From positions 2,889,965 through 2,953,964 of the forward strand of contig NZ_KE150412.1 of the NCBI RefSeq assembly GCF_000411255.1: a DNA stretch of 64,000 nt, written 5' to 3'. Position numbers and translations under genes: made by a program. Every line of letters starts with the position of its first letter. The stretch's first letter is position 1. Positions 9,040 to 17,229 of this stretch are shown here, piece after piece. Source of the stretch: Paenibacillus sp. HGH0039. GTDB lineage: Bacteria; Bacillota; Bacilli; Paenibacillales; NBRC-103111. The notes under the pieces were generated by a model. The model saw nothing but the letters and a program-made list of their open reading frames with translations. It was not told the origin of the DNA and ran no database searches.

Positions 9040-10041
9040 TTGCATTCCAAAAGCGGCACGGATTCGCAGAAGCAACAAGCTTCTGATTCTACAGACCAAG
9101 AGCGGACTTATTCGATCGGGGACGTGGCCAAAATAATCGGATCCACAATCAAAACCGTGCGTTACTACGATGAGGTCGGATTAGTAAAGCCCGCTACCTA
9201 CACAGAAGGAGGGCACCGGTTATACACGACGCAAGATATATGGCGTTTAGAGCTGACGATAACTCTGCGTTACTTGGATTTTGGAATTGATGAAATAAGG
9301 CAAATCATCTCCCGGGAAACACCCGTTGATAAAGCGCTGGACTGGCAGATCGAGTCCTTGGAGTTACAGGTAAGCACGCTGTCGAATATGATTTCGATTT
9401 TGCGCTTGGCGAAGGAGAATGAAGGGGATTCCCTACAGTATGTCTATGATCTGGTCCATGAACGGGCCATCAATAACGAGAAGCGAAGCCGTTTCATCGC
9501 AAAAAGAGTGGAAGAATCCAAATTTTTAGAGGGCATTCCTGCGGAATGGAGAAGTTCGCTTCTTTATAACTTTAACAAGTACATTGTAAATCAGACGAAA
9601 ACATCAGCCAAACAAACCGTTGCTTGGAACGAGTTACAGGAGCTTATTAACGATCCTGAGTTTATTTCGGACCTTAGACAAGATGAGTTTCTGTTTTTTA
9701 ATATGGTCCATCAACCTCGATTGGGTGCGGACGCATGGATCAAGAGCCTTGAGGGAATACACACCCGGTTAAATACGGCTTTGAAGCGCAAATTATGTGC
9801 CGAAAGTCCTTTTGTACAGGCCATTGTAGAGGATACGGCCATGCTGTATGCGAACTCGGAGCAATCGGTTGATCAAGAAGAGTTTTTTCGCTACTTTGCC
9901 GAATATTCACAGAGAACCCGATCGGAGCGCATCGAACGCTTCAATACGCTGTGCTCCCTCTTGAGCCCTAAATTCCGCTTGTTTTCTCAAGGAAATCTCT
10001 TATTGCTTCAAGGTATAAAGTGGAGGCTTGAACAGATGTAG
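9040..10041 (+). CDS. MerR family transcriptional regulator with large effector domain
   Basis: A 333-residue regulator. After a short polar leader comes a MerR winged helix (YSIGDVAKIIGSTIKTVRYY, then GLVKP..GGHRLYTTQDI), then a coiled-coil dimer helix and an alpha-helical C-terminal region of about 200 residues unlike GyrI-type domains. I prefer the TTG start at 9040, six bases after GGAGGTGA, over the GTG at 9031, which lies inside that site. Its own promoter and that of the convergent hydrolase carry the same operator, so it probably controls both. The inducer is unknown. Confidence 0.88.
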   Translation: MHSKSGTDSQKQQASDSTDQERTYSIGDVAKIIGSTIKTVRYYDEVGLVKPATYTEGGHRLYTTQDIWRLELTITLRYLDFGIDEIRQIISRETPVDKALDWQIESLELQVSTLSNMISILRLAKENEGDSLQYVYDLVHERAINNEKRSRFIAKRVEESKFLEGIPAEWRSSLLYNFNKYIVNQTKTSAKQTVAWNELQELINDPEFISDLRQDEFLFFNMVHQPRLGADAWIKSLEGIHTRLNTALKRKLCAESPFVQAIVEDTAMLYANSEQSVDQEEFFRYFAEYSQRTRSERIERFNTLCSLLSPKFRLFSQGNLLLLQGIKWRLEQM

Positions 10042-10107
10042 CCCTTTAACGAGAAGACGAGGGTTATTCGCCCTCATCCGTTCGCTAACTACGGCGGAAA
10101 TTCAGGA

Positions 10108-11565
10108 TCAGCCTTTCTCCAGCGTGAACCCCGGATGTTCGCCGATAGTCTGTTCCAATAGATTAAACGGCTTTTGCTTTAAATAATGGTTAAAGAAATC
10201 AAGCGAGTATTCGTTGATCAGCCGGTGCGCCTTTCGTACCTCCACCCCTTCCATCTTTTCAAACACGGGTGAAATCAGATACATATCGGAGAAGCCCATA
10301 TGTTTCATGGCATTCATTTTGATCCAGTAATTTCCGCCAGTGGTTATATATTTATATCGCGCTAATGTTTCGTCAAAAAACTTAGTCAGTTCCTCTCTTG
10401 TCGTGCCCTGAGAAGTGATATTCTCATCGCTCATATTCTTCGTACCGGAAAGCGTGTCGTCTGCGCTAAACATCAGAAACGGCTTTCTCAGTCCTTCCGC
10501 CGGAATCCGCAGCTCGCCGTATAATCCGCCGTCCATATTGATCGCCGCTTTAATCCGGGAATCCGCCATCAGCATTTGGACGGCTGTCGCTCCGCCGAAG
10601 GAATGACCGAACATGCCCATGTTCTCCAGATCCATTCGGTTTGTAAAACGATTGTCCGGATCGTTCTTGGCAAGCCGCTCGATTTGATCGACCACAAACT
10701 TTGCGTCCTCCACCCATTCCCCGTTTATTTTATCTAAATAGGCGACCGTATTCCCTTCTTGAGGGACAAAATTTACAACGCGGCCATCGGGGAAGACCGA
10801 TGTTGTACTACGGTAAGTATGATCAATGCCTACCACGATATAACCCTGACTGGCCAATTGTTCGACCTCGAACGTGTTTTGATTTTTGGTTCCGTTTAAG
10901 GAATGCGAAAACACGAGCACGGGATAGGCCGGTTCCTTATCGGATAGTTCCGCTTTTTCAATCGCATGAGTTTTAACCAATCCGATGCTCGTAAATAACA
11001 GCTTAGGCAGATGAAGCGCTTTGCCGTATCCATCTGCAAAAATATCCGCATGAGACACATAAGAAGCCGTTTTTCCCTTTGCGTTCATGTTCGCCGGATA
11101 CCAAATCTGTACCATCAATTCTCTCTTATCGCCGGAATCGGGAGTATGAGTCTCCTCTCGCCGATCGTCCTTCCAATGATAGGAGACGGTTCCGATTTGG
11201 TACGGGCCGGACGGTTTCTCGAACGTGAATACCGGGAGCAGGACGGGCAGTGCCACGGCTGCGGCAGAATAAAGCGCGGCAAGCGCCGTGATCAGGATGA
11301 TCCTCCGGGTTCGGGCTGCCTTCTTTTCCTCTTCCTTTGGTTTGATCCTGTACCTTACCGCAAAAATCGCGACTGGGATTAAGGTCATCGCATAGACCGG
11401 GATCATTTGCCAACGCATGCCCTCGGTAAGCCCCTGCGTCAGCGCCAATAGGGCGGAAATTCCGGAACCAATAAGCAGCACGCGCCGCGGCTTGTTCTTG
11501 GCCATTATTGACCAACCGAGCAATAAGATATTAAAGACGGTAACCAGCATTTCAAAAGACCTCAT
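10108..11565 (-). CDS. membrane-anchored alpha/beta hydrolase, PAF-acetylhydrolase-like
   Basis: 485 residues. Three or four N-terminal membrane helices (about 1-65 and 85-110) precede an alpha/beta-hydrolase domain. The nucleophile elbow is GMFGHSFGGATAV, and FSHSLNGTKNQNTFEVEQLASQGYIVVGIDH is the pattern of the plasma PAF-acetylhydrolase family (PF03403), in which the motif contributes to the oxyanion hole. It likely cleaves a lipid ester at the outer membrane face. I take ATG 11565 (after GGAGGG) because the upstream in-frame codons lie inside the promoter. A MerR-type promoter drives it. Confidence 0.87.
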   Translation of the reverse strand: MRSFEMLVTVFNILLLGWSIMAKNKPRRVLLIGSGISALLALTQGLTEGMRWQMIPVYAMTLIPVAIFAVRYRIKPKEEEKKAARTRRIILITALAALYSAAAVALPVLLPVFTFEKPSGPYQIGTVSYHWKDDRREETHTPDSGDKRELMVQIWYPANMNAKGKTASYVSHADIFADGYGKALHLPKLLFTSIGLVKTHAIEKAELSDKEPAYPVLVFSHSLNGTKNQNTFEVEQLASQGYIVVGIDHTYRSTTSVFPDGRVVNFVPQEGNTVAYLDKINGEWVEDAKFVVDQIERLAKNDPDNRFTNRMDLENMGMFGHSFGGATAVQMLMADSRIKAAINMDGGLYGELRIPAEGLRKPFLMFSADDTLSGTKNMSDENITSQGTTREELTKFFDETLARYKYITTGGNYWIKMNAMKHMGFSDMYLISPVFEKMEGVEVRKAHRLINEYSLDFFNHYLKQKPFNLLEQTIGEHPGFTLEKG

Positions 11566-11609
11566 AAGAGAAAACCCTCCATTTACAGTTTTGGCTGCTT
11601 GCAGCTCAA

Positions 11610-11640
11610 AGTATAAATCCTCCTGTAACTGGAGATTCAA
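11610..11640 (-). promoter_or_regulatory. MerR-type promoter/operator (19-bp spacer) of the hydrolase gene
   Basis: Read on the minus strand, TTGAAT (11640-11635) and TATACT (11615-11610) flank a 19-bp spacer with the dyad CTCC-AGTTACA-GGAG. It is a near-copy of the promoter of the MerR gene at 8988-9018. The predicted transcript starts about 40 bases before the chosen ATG. Confidence 0.85.
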
Positions 11641-11683
11641 CCGTTGTTTCTGTAATAGGTCCTCTTAATTTCCCCATAAAAAA

Positions 11684-11736
11684 ATCCCCTCTAAGTAAAC
11701 GGTAAAGTGCTAGTTAAGCACTTTTTACTTAAAAGG
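11684..11736. terminator. hairpin between hydrolase promoter and the stress-protein gene
   Basis: The core stem AAAGTGCT / AGCACTTT (11704-11711 with 11717-11724) is extended by AAGTAAA / TTACTT and flanked by A and T runs. It can terminate the minus-strand gene that ends at 11776. Confidence 0.65.
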
Positions 11737-11775
11737 GATGCTATCCGTATTGTGAGGAGCCCGTTCTGTATAACC

Positions 11776-12264
11776 CTAATCCAATTCGACGGTTTTATTT
11801 AGATCGGATTCGTCATTCTCTTTTCCCGTCAGTTTCTTGAACATATTCTTCACCAGCTTCATTCTGTTGCCGGCTTCCCAGTACTCGGCGGTTTCCGCTT
11901 TGACTTTAATCAAGACGAGACCCGGATCATCGCTCGAAACCCCGAAAAACTTCTCGTACATAGGACTCCAAAGCTCTTTCAATTTGGCCCTGTCTTCAAT
12001 CAGTTCAGCTTCACCGCGAACCGATACATACGATTTGTCCACGTAAGCCAGATTGACGCTCTTATTCTCAAGAAGCTCCCGATAAACGCTCTTATCCTTC
12101 ATGGTCATAAACCACAGGTCCCCGTCGAATTCCACTTCCTGAGTGCTCATCGGCCGGGATACCAATCCTTCGCTGCTTATGGTCGTGAGCATGGCGACGT
12201 CGATGCCTTTGATTAAATCCCGGACCTTCTCGATAGCTTCCTGATTTTTTTCATACGCGCTCAT
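11776..12264 (-). CDS. pyridoxamine 5'-phosphate oxidase-like general stress protein
   Basis: A 162-residue split-barrel flavin-binding protein of the general stress protein 26 (YdaG-like) type. Signs are VAMLTTISSEGLVSRPMSTQEVEFDGDLWFMTMKDKS, VNLAYVDKSYVSVRGEAELIEDR, and an acidic tail. The family binds FMN or related cofactors, and its exact substrate is unknown. Start ATG at 12264 follows AAGGAGA; the upstream in-frame ATG has no site. It is monocistronic, with a 374-bp gap on its 5' side. Confidence 0.9.
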   Translation of the reverse strand: MSAYEKNQEAIEKVRDLIKGIDVAMLTTISSEGLVSRPMSTQEVEFDGDLWFMTMKDKSVYRELLENKSVNLAYVDKSYVSVRGEAELIEDRAKLKELWSPMYEKFFGVSSDDPGLVLIKVKAETAEYWEAGNRMKLVKNMFKKLTGKENDESDLNKTVELD

Positions 12265-12532
12265 TGTAACATCTCCTTCACGAGTTTGTCGGTATAAAGA
12301 TGGAACCATCTGCCGGTTCCCTAATTTTGCGCATTCTCTCTTTTATATAAACCAAACGGATAGACCGGCAAACGGAAAGCTCCGAAAGCCCCGCGAGTTA
12401 AGCTTAATCCGTGCTTTGCCTAAAGCGATGCCGCATCGGCGCGAAGCTCCCAGCGCGCGGTGCTTGGCGTCACAGGACGTTGGTTAACCAGTCCTTGTCC
12501 ATGATTTTGCGCTATTGCGCGCGGAACATACA

Positions 12533-12570
12533 AAAGGAAGCTTCGCATAGCGCGAAGCTTCCTTTCTTTC
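12533..12570. terminator. terminator between stress-protein gene and SRPBCC genes
   Basis: A perfect 14-bp stem (12533-12546 with 12552-12565), loop ATAGC. It probably ends the minus-strand SRPBCC operon that stops at 12639. The rest of the gap 12265-12638 shows no gene; only the promoter region of the stress-protein gene is expected there. Confidence 0.75.
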
Positions 12571-12638
12571 ACCGGCTTTTCGGATTACTTTTCGGATTAA
12601 AGGTTACCGTTACCGGGCAATGCCCGCTGCAAGCTTAC

Positions 12639-13082
12639 TCAGCTTCCGGCCAATTCCGCCAGAACCTCGCCCATTCTGTCGAGGTTCTGTTCATTGGCTT
12701 CCACACAATAAGGCTTGGCCTGTTCGAAGTCCTCTTTTAGCTTGAAACGCTGGCGGAAGGTAACCTTGGTGCGTCCGTCCAGATCCTCGAAGGTTCCCGT
12801 TAACCGGAATTCGTGGCCGGATAAATGATCCAGCACGACCCGCTCCGGCGCTACAACCTCAACAAAGACGCTGTGGTTGGGGTAATCCGTGCCATCCGGT
12901 CCGTGCATGATGAGGGTCCACGTGCCGCCCGGCCTGATGTCGCACTCGTGAAACGTATTCGTGAAGCCCTTCGGTCCCCACCACCGGGCTAACAGTTCGG
13001 GGGTTGTCCATGCCCGGAAAACAAGCTCCCGCGGAACATCAAACTCGCGCGTGGTAACAAGTTCATTTTCGCCGATCGCCAT
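12639..13082 (-). CDS. SRPBCC (AHSA1-type START-like) domain protein
   Basis: A 147-residue hydrophobic-cavity protein of the AHSA1 family: REFDVPRELVFRAWTTPELLARWWGPKGFTNTFHECDIRPGGTW is the family signature and GTFEDLDGRTKVTFRQRF the central strands. These bind small hydrophobic ligands; the role here is unknown. I prefer the ATG at 13082, seven bases after GGGGAGG; the ATG at 13088 sits against the binding site. Third gene of a MerR-led operon. Confidence 0.88.
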   Translation of the reverse strand: MAIGENELVTTREFDVPRELVFRAWTTPELLARWWGPKGFTNTFHECDIRPGGTWTLIMHGPDGTDYPNHSVFVEVVAPERVVLDHLSGHEFRLTGTFEDLDGRTKVTFRQRFKLKEDFEQAKPYCVEANEQNLDRMGEVLAELAGS

Positions 13083-13084
13083 GC

Positions 13085-13528
13085 TCATTCCTCCCCTTCC
13101 AGTACCTTGCCCAGTGCGTCCAGCATCGCATTTGTACCGTGTTCCCGCACCTCCGGCGTATCGTGTCCGTCAAAGAACGCGGCCTGCTCCGTGAAAATAA
13201 GCTTGGTGCCGTCCTCCACCGCGATCAGCTCGATCGTTGTGATCGAGACGGAGATGCGCGTGTCCCCCGAATCCAGGGTGTACGTATAGACAATGCGCCG
13301 GTCCGGAACAAGCTCCTGGTAGTTCGCATCGAAGGTGAAGACCGGGCCTTCCGGCGGTCCGCCGCTGCTGTACTCGCGTCCGCCGATCCGAAAATCGAAG
13401 ACGTCCGGCTTCGAAAACCATTTCGCTTTGGCGTCCGGGTCGGACCAGGCGTGATAAACCCGCTTCGGCGAAGCGGCATAAACTCTCTCGACGACGAAGG
13501 TCGCATGTTTAACGAATTGTTCGTTCAT
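13085..13528 (-). CDS. SRPBCC (AHSA1-type) domain protein
   Basis: A 147-residue paralogue of the next gene: FVVERVYAASPKRVYHAWSDPDAKAKWFSKPDV, GGREYSSGGPPEGPVFTFDANYQELVPDRRIVYTY, and a C-terminal helix GTNAMLDALGKVLEG. Start follows GAGGAGGAC and overlaps the stop of the MerR gene, and its end abuts the next SRPBCC gene, so all three are coupled. Such MerR/ArsR-plus-AHSA1 pairs are common in Bacilli and Actinobacteria; the ligand is unknown. Confidence 0.88.
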   Translation of the reverse strand: MNEQFVKHATFVVERVYAASPKRVYHAWSDPDAKAKWFSKPDVFDFRIGGREYSSGGPPEGPVFTFDANYQELVPDRRIVYTYTLDSGDTRISVSITTIELIAVEDGTKLIFTEQAAFFDGHDTPEVREHGTNAMLDALGKVLEGEE

Positions 13529-14031
13529 TGTTTGTCCTCCTCAAGTTTCGGCATTCCGCTCTCCCCGGCAAGGAAGTCTCCCAACCGGTCCAAATGTCGT
13601 TCCCAGCTCGTTTGCCGCTCAATGACAGGCTTTTCAAATCCCATTTGCATCGCTTGCAGAAGGTCTGTGAAATCCTCTACCGTTACTTGCGCCTTTCCCT
13701 GCATAAGCTTGGATACATGCCCGAGCTGCTCCAATAGCTTCTGCTGCCGCCTGATCTGCTCTTTGATTCGGTCCATCTGCAGATGGACGATCTCAAGCGG
13801 GCCGATTTGCCCGCCGGTTAGGACCGACTTAATCTCCTCCAGAGATAAGCCCATCTCCTTAAGCGATAAGATCTGGTGCAGGCGCGACAAGTCCGATTCG
13901 CTGTACAGCCTGTGGCCGGATTCCGTCTGGGCGGATGGAGAGAATAAACCGATTTGATCGTAATAACGCAGCGTACGTACGGTAAGACCCGTCAACTTGG
14001 CGAGGTCTCCTACTTTCCAATGCCTCTTCAT
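13525..14031 (-). CDS. MerR family transcriptional regulator
   Basis: A 168-residue regulator with an N-terminal winged helix (WKVGDLAKLTGLTVRTLRYY, GLFSPSAQTESGHRLYSESDL), a long dimerisation helix (about 75-125) and a short tail that lacks a full effector domain. The first gene of an operon with two SRPBCC genes, overlapping the next by four bases. A long-spacer palindromic promoter lies 46 bp upstream, so autoregulation is likely. Confidence 0.92.
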   Translation of the reverse strand: MKRHWKVGDLAKLTGLTVRTLRYYDQIGLFSPSAQTESGHRLYSESDLSRLHQILSLKEMGLSLEEIKSVLTGGQIGPLEIVHLQMDRIKEQIRRQQKLLEQLGHVSKLMQGKAQVTVEDFTDLLQAMQMGFEKPVIERQTSWERHLDRLGDFLAGESGMPKLEEDKQ

Positions 14032-14076
14032 GCATCATCTCCGCTTCATTAGCGCTAGCTATATACCGGTAACTGT

Positions 14077-14107
14077 ATTATAAAAGCTTACGTAACGTAA
14101 GCTGCAA
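14077..14107 (-). promoter_or_regulatory. MerR-type promoter/operator of the MerR-SRPBCC operon
   Basis: On the minus strand TTGCAG (14107-14102) and TATAAT (14082-14077) are 19 bp apart. The spacer holds the palindrome GCTTACGTTACGTAAGC (14087-14103). Both the spacing and the dyad are those of a MerR-controlled promoter. Confidence 0.85.
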
Positions 14108-14231
14108 GCGAAATAATCGTTCAACCGCAAGATTTTTTGGGCGAAAGGAGCAGAATCCTTGATTTAAGTCAATGAACCTTCCCATCCGGCCTATTACAAT
14201 GAAATCCATGTAAACTAAAGGAGGTTAGGGG

Positions 14232-14825
14232 ATGGTTCTTTCAAGAATAGAGCTAAAGCAGCAGCGAACAGCCGCTCTGACTGCCGGCATCGCACTGATC
14301 GTTATGACGCTTGCCGCATTTTTTCCTATGGCTTTGTCCATGAAAGTCTTCTGGTGCAAGGCGATGCTAGCCTCACCTTTCAAGCCGTCACATCATCGAG
14401 AAACCTTTTCAAAGCGGAAAACGGCTGTTTTGGGGACCGCCCTGCTGAATTTAATCGTTGTGCTGCTTCTTTCCGGCCGTGCCGGCTATTTATCCTTCGT
14501 TAATACCCAGCAGCTTCAAGCCTATGTGATGATGTACTTGGAAGCGTTCGAGCTGATCTGGTCTATGGGTTTGATTATTTTCGGCGTGCATCTGCTGATT
14601 ATAGGCGTTCTGGCTTTAAAATCTGACCGGATACCTAAAGTCATTGGCATCTTATTGTTGATTGCTTCCCTAGGCTATATGGCCATTCATCTGTGTAACC
14701 TGTTACTTCCGGACAACGAGACGCTTACGATGCTGCTTAATGTTGGTTTTAGGATCCCTATGATTGCAGGGGAATTGGGCTTTGGAGTATGGCTTCTGGC
14801 AAGAGGAGGACAAAGCTCTGTGTGA
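14232..14825 (+). pseudogene. DUF4386 membrane protein, apparently frameshifted and internally deleted
   Basis: The uninterrupted frame codes 197 residues, but residues about 34-58 do not look like a membrane protein. The shifted frame over 14330-14420 reads SYGFVHESLLVQGDASLTFQ...SSRNLFKAE, the conserved early part of DUF4386 proteins, while the original frame resumes at TAVLGTALLNLIVVLLLSG, a later helix. One missing T in the run at 14320-14325 plus an internal deletion of roughly 40 codons explain this. The rest (LEAFELIWSMGLIIFGVHLLIIG) is normal. A good site AAAGGAGG precedes the ATG, so a shortened protein may still be made. A sequencing error could explain the T run but not the deletion. 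Confidence 0.65.
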
Positions 14826-14897
14826 GGTGCGGGCTCTTCTTAAATCTTATCTTGATGAACCCGCCTCTTAATTCTGCTTAAGGATTCCGGGGTAATG

Positions 14898-15074
14898 CTA
14901 CTGCCTTACGCATCCCTTCAACAAGAAATAACAGGCCGTGGGAACATCTCCTTGTCTAAGGAGCACGGTTCCTTTTTTATATTCCTTAATAAGGATCTCA
15001 TCAAGGACAGCCTGTTTTTCTGCTTCGTTAAGCGACGTATATCGGGTTAAATACTTGAGCAATAGTTGTTTCAT
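14898..15074 (-). pseudogene. Crp/Fnr family regulator, N-terminal fragment
   Basis: 58 residues ending YKKGTVLLRQGDVPTACYFLLKGCVRQ then a stop. This is the first part of the cyclic-nucleotide-binding-like domain of Crp/Fnr regulators, which normally run to about 190-230 residues; the rest of the sensor domain and the DNA-binding domain are absent. An inverted repeat at 14823-14870 lies downstream. The gene is almost certainly truncated. Confidence 0.7.
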
Positions 15075-15209
15075 AGCTGCTGTTCTGTCACCATCCAAGA
15101 CTAGTCATAGAGCTCCATTGCCTAGCGAACTTATGCTTCCGGGCCACGCAGCGGACAATTTCCCCGCGCTTCTTACCCTGCTTATGCTAAGGCTCACCGC
15201 GATGTAATC

Positions 15210-15623
15210 TTAGCTGTTCAGCTTTTTAAATAGATTCGCCAGTTCCGCCCTCTCCTCGTCGGTTAATTTTTCGAATAAATTTCTGCGCAGTCTTTCTCCC
15301 TCCAAAGTGGCCCGTCTAAGGACTTCGGCGCCTTGGTCGGTAATGCCCAAATAAATAATGCGGCGATCGGACTCATCCACCATTCGGACGGCTAATTTCT
15401 TCGCGACGAGCTTTTCCGATAAATAACTGAGCGTGGGCGGAGTAAGGCCCAATATTTTCGCAATGTCCGAAGGCCGGCTTTTCCCGTTTTGCTTGAGATG
15501 ACCGAGCACAAGAACATGAGAAACCCCGAGATCCTCATTGAATGTTTTGTTCCACTGGATAATCAGACCGTTGGTGAATTTGTCCATGTTATGTATAAGT
15601 TCGAAAACCGTTTGCTCTTCCAT
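15210..15623 (-). CDS. MarR family transcriptional regulator
   Basis: A 137-residue MarR winged helix protein: SHVLVLGHLKQNGKSRPSDIAKILGLTPPTLSYLSEKLVAKKLAVR, then the wing VDESDRRIIYLGITDQGAEVL and a C-terminal dimerisation helix. Start ATG follows AAGGAGG. A terminator separates it from the dehydrogenase gene upstream on the same strand, so it has its own transcript. It is the best candidate to bind the AT-rich palindrome before the MFS operon. Confidence 0.93.
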   Translation of the reverse strand: MEEQTVFELIHNMDKFTNGLIIQWNKTFNEDLGVSHVLVLGHLKQNGKSRPSDIAKILGLTPPTLSYLSEKLVAKKLAVRMVDESDRRIIYLGITDQGAEVLRRATLEGERLRRNLFEKLTDEERAELANLFKKLNS

Positions 15624-15647
15624 AAAATCCTCCTTGATAAAAGAAAC

Positions 15648-15677
15648 GACAGCCCTTAATGAAAATTAAGGACTGTC
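15648..15677 (-). terminator. terminator of the MFS-dehydrogenase operon
   Basis: Arms 15648-15660 and 15665-15677 pair with one mismatch around GAAA. On the minus strand a T-rich stretch follows. Confidence 0.75.
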
Positions 15678-15690
15678 ATAATCTTACACG

Positions 15691-16425
15691 CTATTGCGCA
15701 GAGTATCCACCATCAATCACTAACTCGGAACCTGTAATATACGAAGAAGCGTCGGAAGCCAGGAACAGGGCCGCTTTGGCAATATCGTCCGGTTGTCCCA
15801 GGCGCTGCAGAGGCGTCATTTGAATCAAGCGGCCCAACAAATCCTTGGAAGTGCTCAGAGCTTGAGTCATCGGAGTTTCGATGATCCCCGGGAACAGAGC
15901 GTTCACGCGGATGCCTTGACGGCCGAATGCCGCGGCAGCCGCTTTGGATAGAGCGCGTACCGCACCCTTGGATGCGGAGTAGTGGTTGAAGCCTTGTCCG
16001 ATCAGAGCCGTATAAGAAGAAATGTTTACGATGGCGCCTTGCTTCTGTTCAGCCATATACGGAGTAACTTGCTTTATACCGGCAAACGGACCGAAGCCGT
16101 TAATGGAAAGCATTTTCTGCCAATCCTGCGCGTCGATTTCTTGGAAAGGTTTTTCCGAAGAGATGCCCGCGTTGTTCACGAGGATGTCGATTTTGCCGAA
16201 GCGGTCGTTTACTTCCTTCGCAAGCGCCGCCCAATCTTCATCGGAAGCCACGTTCAATTTCATCCCGTGTACATTCTGCTTCCGGCTGGCTCTCTCAAGC
16301 GCCTCCTCATTGATATCCGCTGCGATAACGATGGCGCCTTCCTGTGCGAAAAGATCTACCATACGTTCGCCGATACCGGAAGCTCCGCCGGTAATGATCG
16401 CTACTTTGTTATCCAATTGTCCCAT
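15691..16425 (-). CDS. SDR family NAD(P)-dependent oxidoreductase
   Basis: A 244-residue classical short-chain dehydrogenase: cofactor motif TGGASGIG, NNAG at the end of strand 4, catalytic Ser in IVNISSYTAL, and YSASK. The acidic residue after strand 2 (AADINEE) suggests NAD(H) preference. The end SSYITGSELVIDGGYSAQ is typical. It follows a second dehydrogenase by 11 bases in an operon with an MFS transporter, so it probably oxidises or reduces an imported hydroxy compound; the substrate is unknown. Confidence 0.93.
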   Translation of the reverse strand: MGQLDNKVAIITGGASGIGERMVDLFAQEGAIVIAADINEEALERASRKQNVHGMKLNVASDEDWAALAKEVNDRFGKIDILVNNAGISSEKPFQEIDAQDWQKMLSINGFGPFAGIKQVTPYMAEQKQGAIVNISSYTALIGQGFNHYSASKGAVRALSKAAAAAFGRQGIRVNALFPGIIETPMTQALSTSKDLLGRLIQMTPLQRLGQPDDIAKAALFLASDASSYITGSELVIDGGYSAQ

Positions 16426-16436
16426 TTTACATGCTC

Positions 16437-17186
16437 CTAACGTAGTTTGATTGAACCGCCGTCCACCATAATGGTTTGGCCGGTAATATAATTCGAGTCG
16501 TCGCTTGCCAGGAATAGGGCGACACGGCCGATATCCTGCTCCGGATCGCCGAGACGGCGAAGCGGAATACGCTCGATCATCGCCTCGTACAGGTGCGGGG
16601 CGCTCTCACGCCATTGCTCCACGCCCGGCGTCAGTGCGATCGGCGAGATCAGGTTGACGTTGATGCCGTCCGGACCCCATTCGTTCGCGGCAACGCGGGA
16701 AATGGCGCGAATCGCTTCCTTGGCGGCCGCGTACGAGGTTTGCGTCACTTGTCCGTCAAGACCCGCGCCCGAAGCGAAGTTGATGACCTTGCCCTTCGTT
16801 TTTTTCAACTCAGGGTAAGCGGCCTGCATGAAATGAAACGTCGGGTAGAAGCCGGTTCCGAAAGATAGATCCAATAGCTCCTGCGTCGTCTCTACGAAAG
16901 AAGCCTGTCTGGAAGCATGCGCATTATTCACGAGAATGTCCAGCTTGCCGAATTTTGTGACCACTTCTTCCACAATTGCATTGGCGTTTTCTTTGACGGA
17001 AATATCCTTGATAAACAGGCATCCTTCCGTGTATTGATTGACTTCCGCAAGGGTTTCTTGCCCCTTCTGCTCGTTCACGTCGACAATGGCGACATGTGCG
17101 CCTTCTTTAGCCATCGCAAGCGCAATACCGCGGCCGATTCCCGAAGCGCTGCCTGTGATGATGGCGACTTTGCCTTGTAATTTCAT
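16437..17186 (-). CDS. SDR family NAD(P)-dependent oxidoreductase
   Basis: A 249-residue classical dehydrogenase: TGSASGIG, VNNAHAS in the NNAG position (Gly replaced), INFASGAG with the catalytic Ser, and YAAAK. AIVDVNEQ after strand 2 suggests NAD(H). I chose ATG 17186, eight bases after GAGGG; the reading frame extends 31 codons further up but would overlap the transporter gene. Middle gene of the transporter operon. Confidence 0.92.
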   Translation of the reverse strand: MKLQGKVAIITGSASGIGRGIALAMAKEGAHVAIVDVNEQKGQETLAEVNQYTEGCLFIKDISVKENANAIVEEVVTKFGKLDILVNNAHASRQASFVETTQELLDLSFGTGFYPTFHFMQAAYPELKKTKGKVINFASGAGLDGQVTQTSYAAAKEAIRAISRVAANEWGPDGINVNLISPIALTPGVEQWRESAPHLYEAMIERIPLRRLGDPEQDIGRVALFLASDDSNYITGQTIMVDGGSIKLR

Positions 17187-17229
17187 GTGTAGGTCCCTCA
17201 TTTCTCCGGATGATGAATTCACTGGCTGA

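Noticed and set aside
11566..11640. N-terminal extension of the hydrolase
   Set aside because: Lies within the -35/-10 promoter region, so it cannot be translated from that transcript.
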